Assembly (NCBI GenBank): GCA_016781885.1
Contig: JADDPM010000013.1
Coordinates: 1 to 24,002 of the forward strand
Source: Rubrobacter sp.
GTDB lineage: Bacteria; Actinomycetota; Rubrobacteria; Rubrobacterales; Rubrobacteraceae
Direction of reading: 5' to 3'
DNA length: 24,002 bases
Position numbers and translations under genes: made by a program. Of the stretch, positions 22,970 through 24,002 are shown piece by piece. The notes beneath the pieces are model-generated. The model had not been told where the DNA came from. It ran no database searches and saw only the letters and a program-made list of their open reading frames with translations. Numbering within the stretch: position 1 is the stretch's first letter; each line of letters starts with the position of its first letter.

Positions 22970-23509
22970 TTGAGCGCGGTATCTGCCTACGCACAGGCTC
23001 TTTTCGAGGCCGCCCGCGAGCGTGAGGAGCTTGAGGAGACATTGGAGAACCTCCAGGACTTCGTCAACGCCTTGCATGAGAATCAGGAACTCAAGTTGTT
23101 CTTCTACGGGGAGCAGATACCTGAGTCGCAGAAGCGGCGGGCCATAGACGGTCTGACCGAGGGGATGGCGCTCTCGACGCGCAACTTCCTAAAGTTGCTC
23201 TTGGACTACGGCCGGGCGGAGATTATCGACGACGTAGTTCGGCGCTACGAGGAGTTGGTCGAGGAGCATCAGGGGAAGGTCGAGGTCGAGCTAACGACTG
23301 CGGTCGAGCTCTCCGACGAGGCGCTGGACCAGGTGAAGCACCGGCTCGGGAAGATACTCGAAGGGCGTGAGGTCGTATTAGAGAACAACGTGGACCCCGA
23401 TCTCGTTGGGGGTGCGGTCTTTACGGTGGGTGGCAGGAGGATAGACGGTAGCATACGGGGGCAGTTGCAGGGCCTTCGGGAGCACATGATGGAGAGGGGT
23501 GGTGTTTAG
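22970..23509 (+). CDS. atpH: F0F1 ATP synthase subunit delta
   Basis: The 179-residue subunit joins the peripheral stalk to the top of F1. It starts SAVSAYAQALFEAAREREELEE, keeps the six-helix N-terminal domain with STRNFLKLLLDYGRAEII, and ends with the conserved DPDLVGGAVFTVGGRRIDGSIRGQLQGL. The start is TTG at 22970, three bases after the atpF stop; the GGTAGG just upstream may help initiation, but coupling is likely. Confidence 0.95.
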   Translation: MSAVSAYAQALFEAAREREELEETLENLQDFVNALHENQELKLFFYGEQIPESQKRRAIDGLTEGMALSTRNFLKLLLDYGRAEIIDDVVRRYEELVEEHQGKVEVELTTAVELSDEALDQVKHRLGKILEGREVVLENNVDPDLVGGAVFTVGGRRIDGSIRGQLQGLREHMMERGGV

Positions 23510-24002
23510 GTGGCGAGGCTGAGGCCGGAGGAGATCTCCTCCATCTTGAAGGGCGCAATAACGGACTACGACAATCGGGTCCGCAGCGAAGAGGTCGGGC
23601 AGGTGCTGCAGATAGGAGACGGCATCGCCCAAGTGCACGGCCTGACGAACGTGATGTACCAGGAGATGCTCGAGTTTGAGGACGACCGCGGCGAGACGGT
23701 GATGGGGCTCGCCCTGAACCTCGAAGAGGATAATGTCGGCGTCGTCGTCGCTGGCGAGGACACTCACATCCGGGAGGGTAGCACCGTTAGGCGCACCCAG
23801 CGTCTCGTGAGCGTGCCCGTTGGTAACGCCGTACTGGGACGGATCATCAACCCGCTTGGGGTGCCACTAGACGGCAAGGGCGACATCGAGGCCGACGGTG
23901 TGCGCTTTATCGAGCCGAGAGCGCCGGGCGTCATCGAGCGCCAGAGCGTGAATACGCCGTTGCAGACCGGACTGAAGGCCGTCGACTCGATGGTGCCGAT
24001 CG
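23510..24002 (+). CDS. atpA: F0F1 ATP synthase subunit alpha, N-terminal part (cut by window end)
   Basis: The open frame starts with GTG at 23510, immediately after the atpH stop, and runs off the window. The 164 residues present cover the beta-barrel domain (IGDGIAQVHGLTNVMYQEMLEF) and the start of the nucleotide-binding domain (VPVGNAVLGRIINPLGVPLDGKG, then TGLKAVDSMVPI). The Walker A loop would come just beyond the edge. The rest of the operon (gamma, beta, epsilon) is expected downstream but not seen. Confidence 0.95.
   Translation, partial: MARLRPEEISSILKGAITDYDNRVRSEEVGQVLQIGDGIAQVHGLTNVMYQEMLEFEDDRGETVMGLALNLEEDNVGVVVAGEDTHIREGSTVRRTQRLVSVPVGNAVLGRIINPLGVPLDGKGDIEADGVRFIEPRAPGVIERQSVNTPLQTGLKAVDSMVPI

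Overview
The window is a 24 kb piece of a high-GC bacterial chromosome. Gene content and order point to a deep-branching actinobacterium of the Rubrobacter type: a mannosylglycerate-hydrolase-like glycosidase, a cyclic 2,3-diphosphoglycerate synthase gene, Tat-exported ferritin-like proteins, a Rho factor with a long Q/R/G-rich insert, and the Gram-positive order glpX-rho-rpmE-prfA-prmC-tsaC-glyA-upp-atp. The genus is inferred from protein flavour, not from a marker such as rRNA. No rRNA, tRNA, insertion sequence, prophage or CRISPR array was seen.

Layout. (1) 1-1466: a GH63-like glycosidase broken by an in-frame TAG, facing a minus-strand dodecin gene with a clear intrinsic terminator. (2) 1854-5566: a minus-strand ECF sigma/anti-sigma (RskA-type) pair diverging from two tandem Tat-secreted ferritin-like proteins and a sortase with a lipobox. 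(3) 5708-9053: MBL-fold hydrolase (YycJ-like), rlmH, a small DUF3006 protein and argS. (4) 9190-11398: a metallophosphoesterase directly followed by a cyclic 2,3-diphosphoglycerate synthase gene. (5) 11540-20591: a housekeeping run: GlpX-like protein, rho, rpmE, DUF1385 membrane protein, prfA, prmC, tsaC, glyA, upp and dCMP deaminase. (6) 20654 to the end: the F-type ATP synthase operon atpZ-atpI-atpB-atpE-atpF-atpH-atpA, with atpA cut by the window edge.

How the genes work together. Regions 3, 5 and 6 are core functions: translation and its quality control (rlmH, argS, rpmE, prfA, prmC, tsaC), transcription termination (rho), one-carbon and pyrimidine supply (glyA, upp, dCMP deaminase) and energy. 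Genes are tightly packed, with several stop/start overlaps and many TTG or GTG starts. Region 2 looks like a self-contained envelope stress module. The second ferritin-like protein ends in a sortase-like MPATGG motif and the next gene is a sortase.

The most interesting items are that sigma/ferritin/sortase module; a GlpX-like protein that keeps the classical slot upstream of rho but appears to have lost most of its metal-binding residues; and the pairing of a phosphoesterase with a gene for an osmolyte known mainly from methanogenic archaea.
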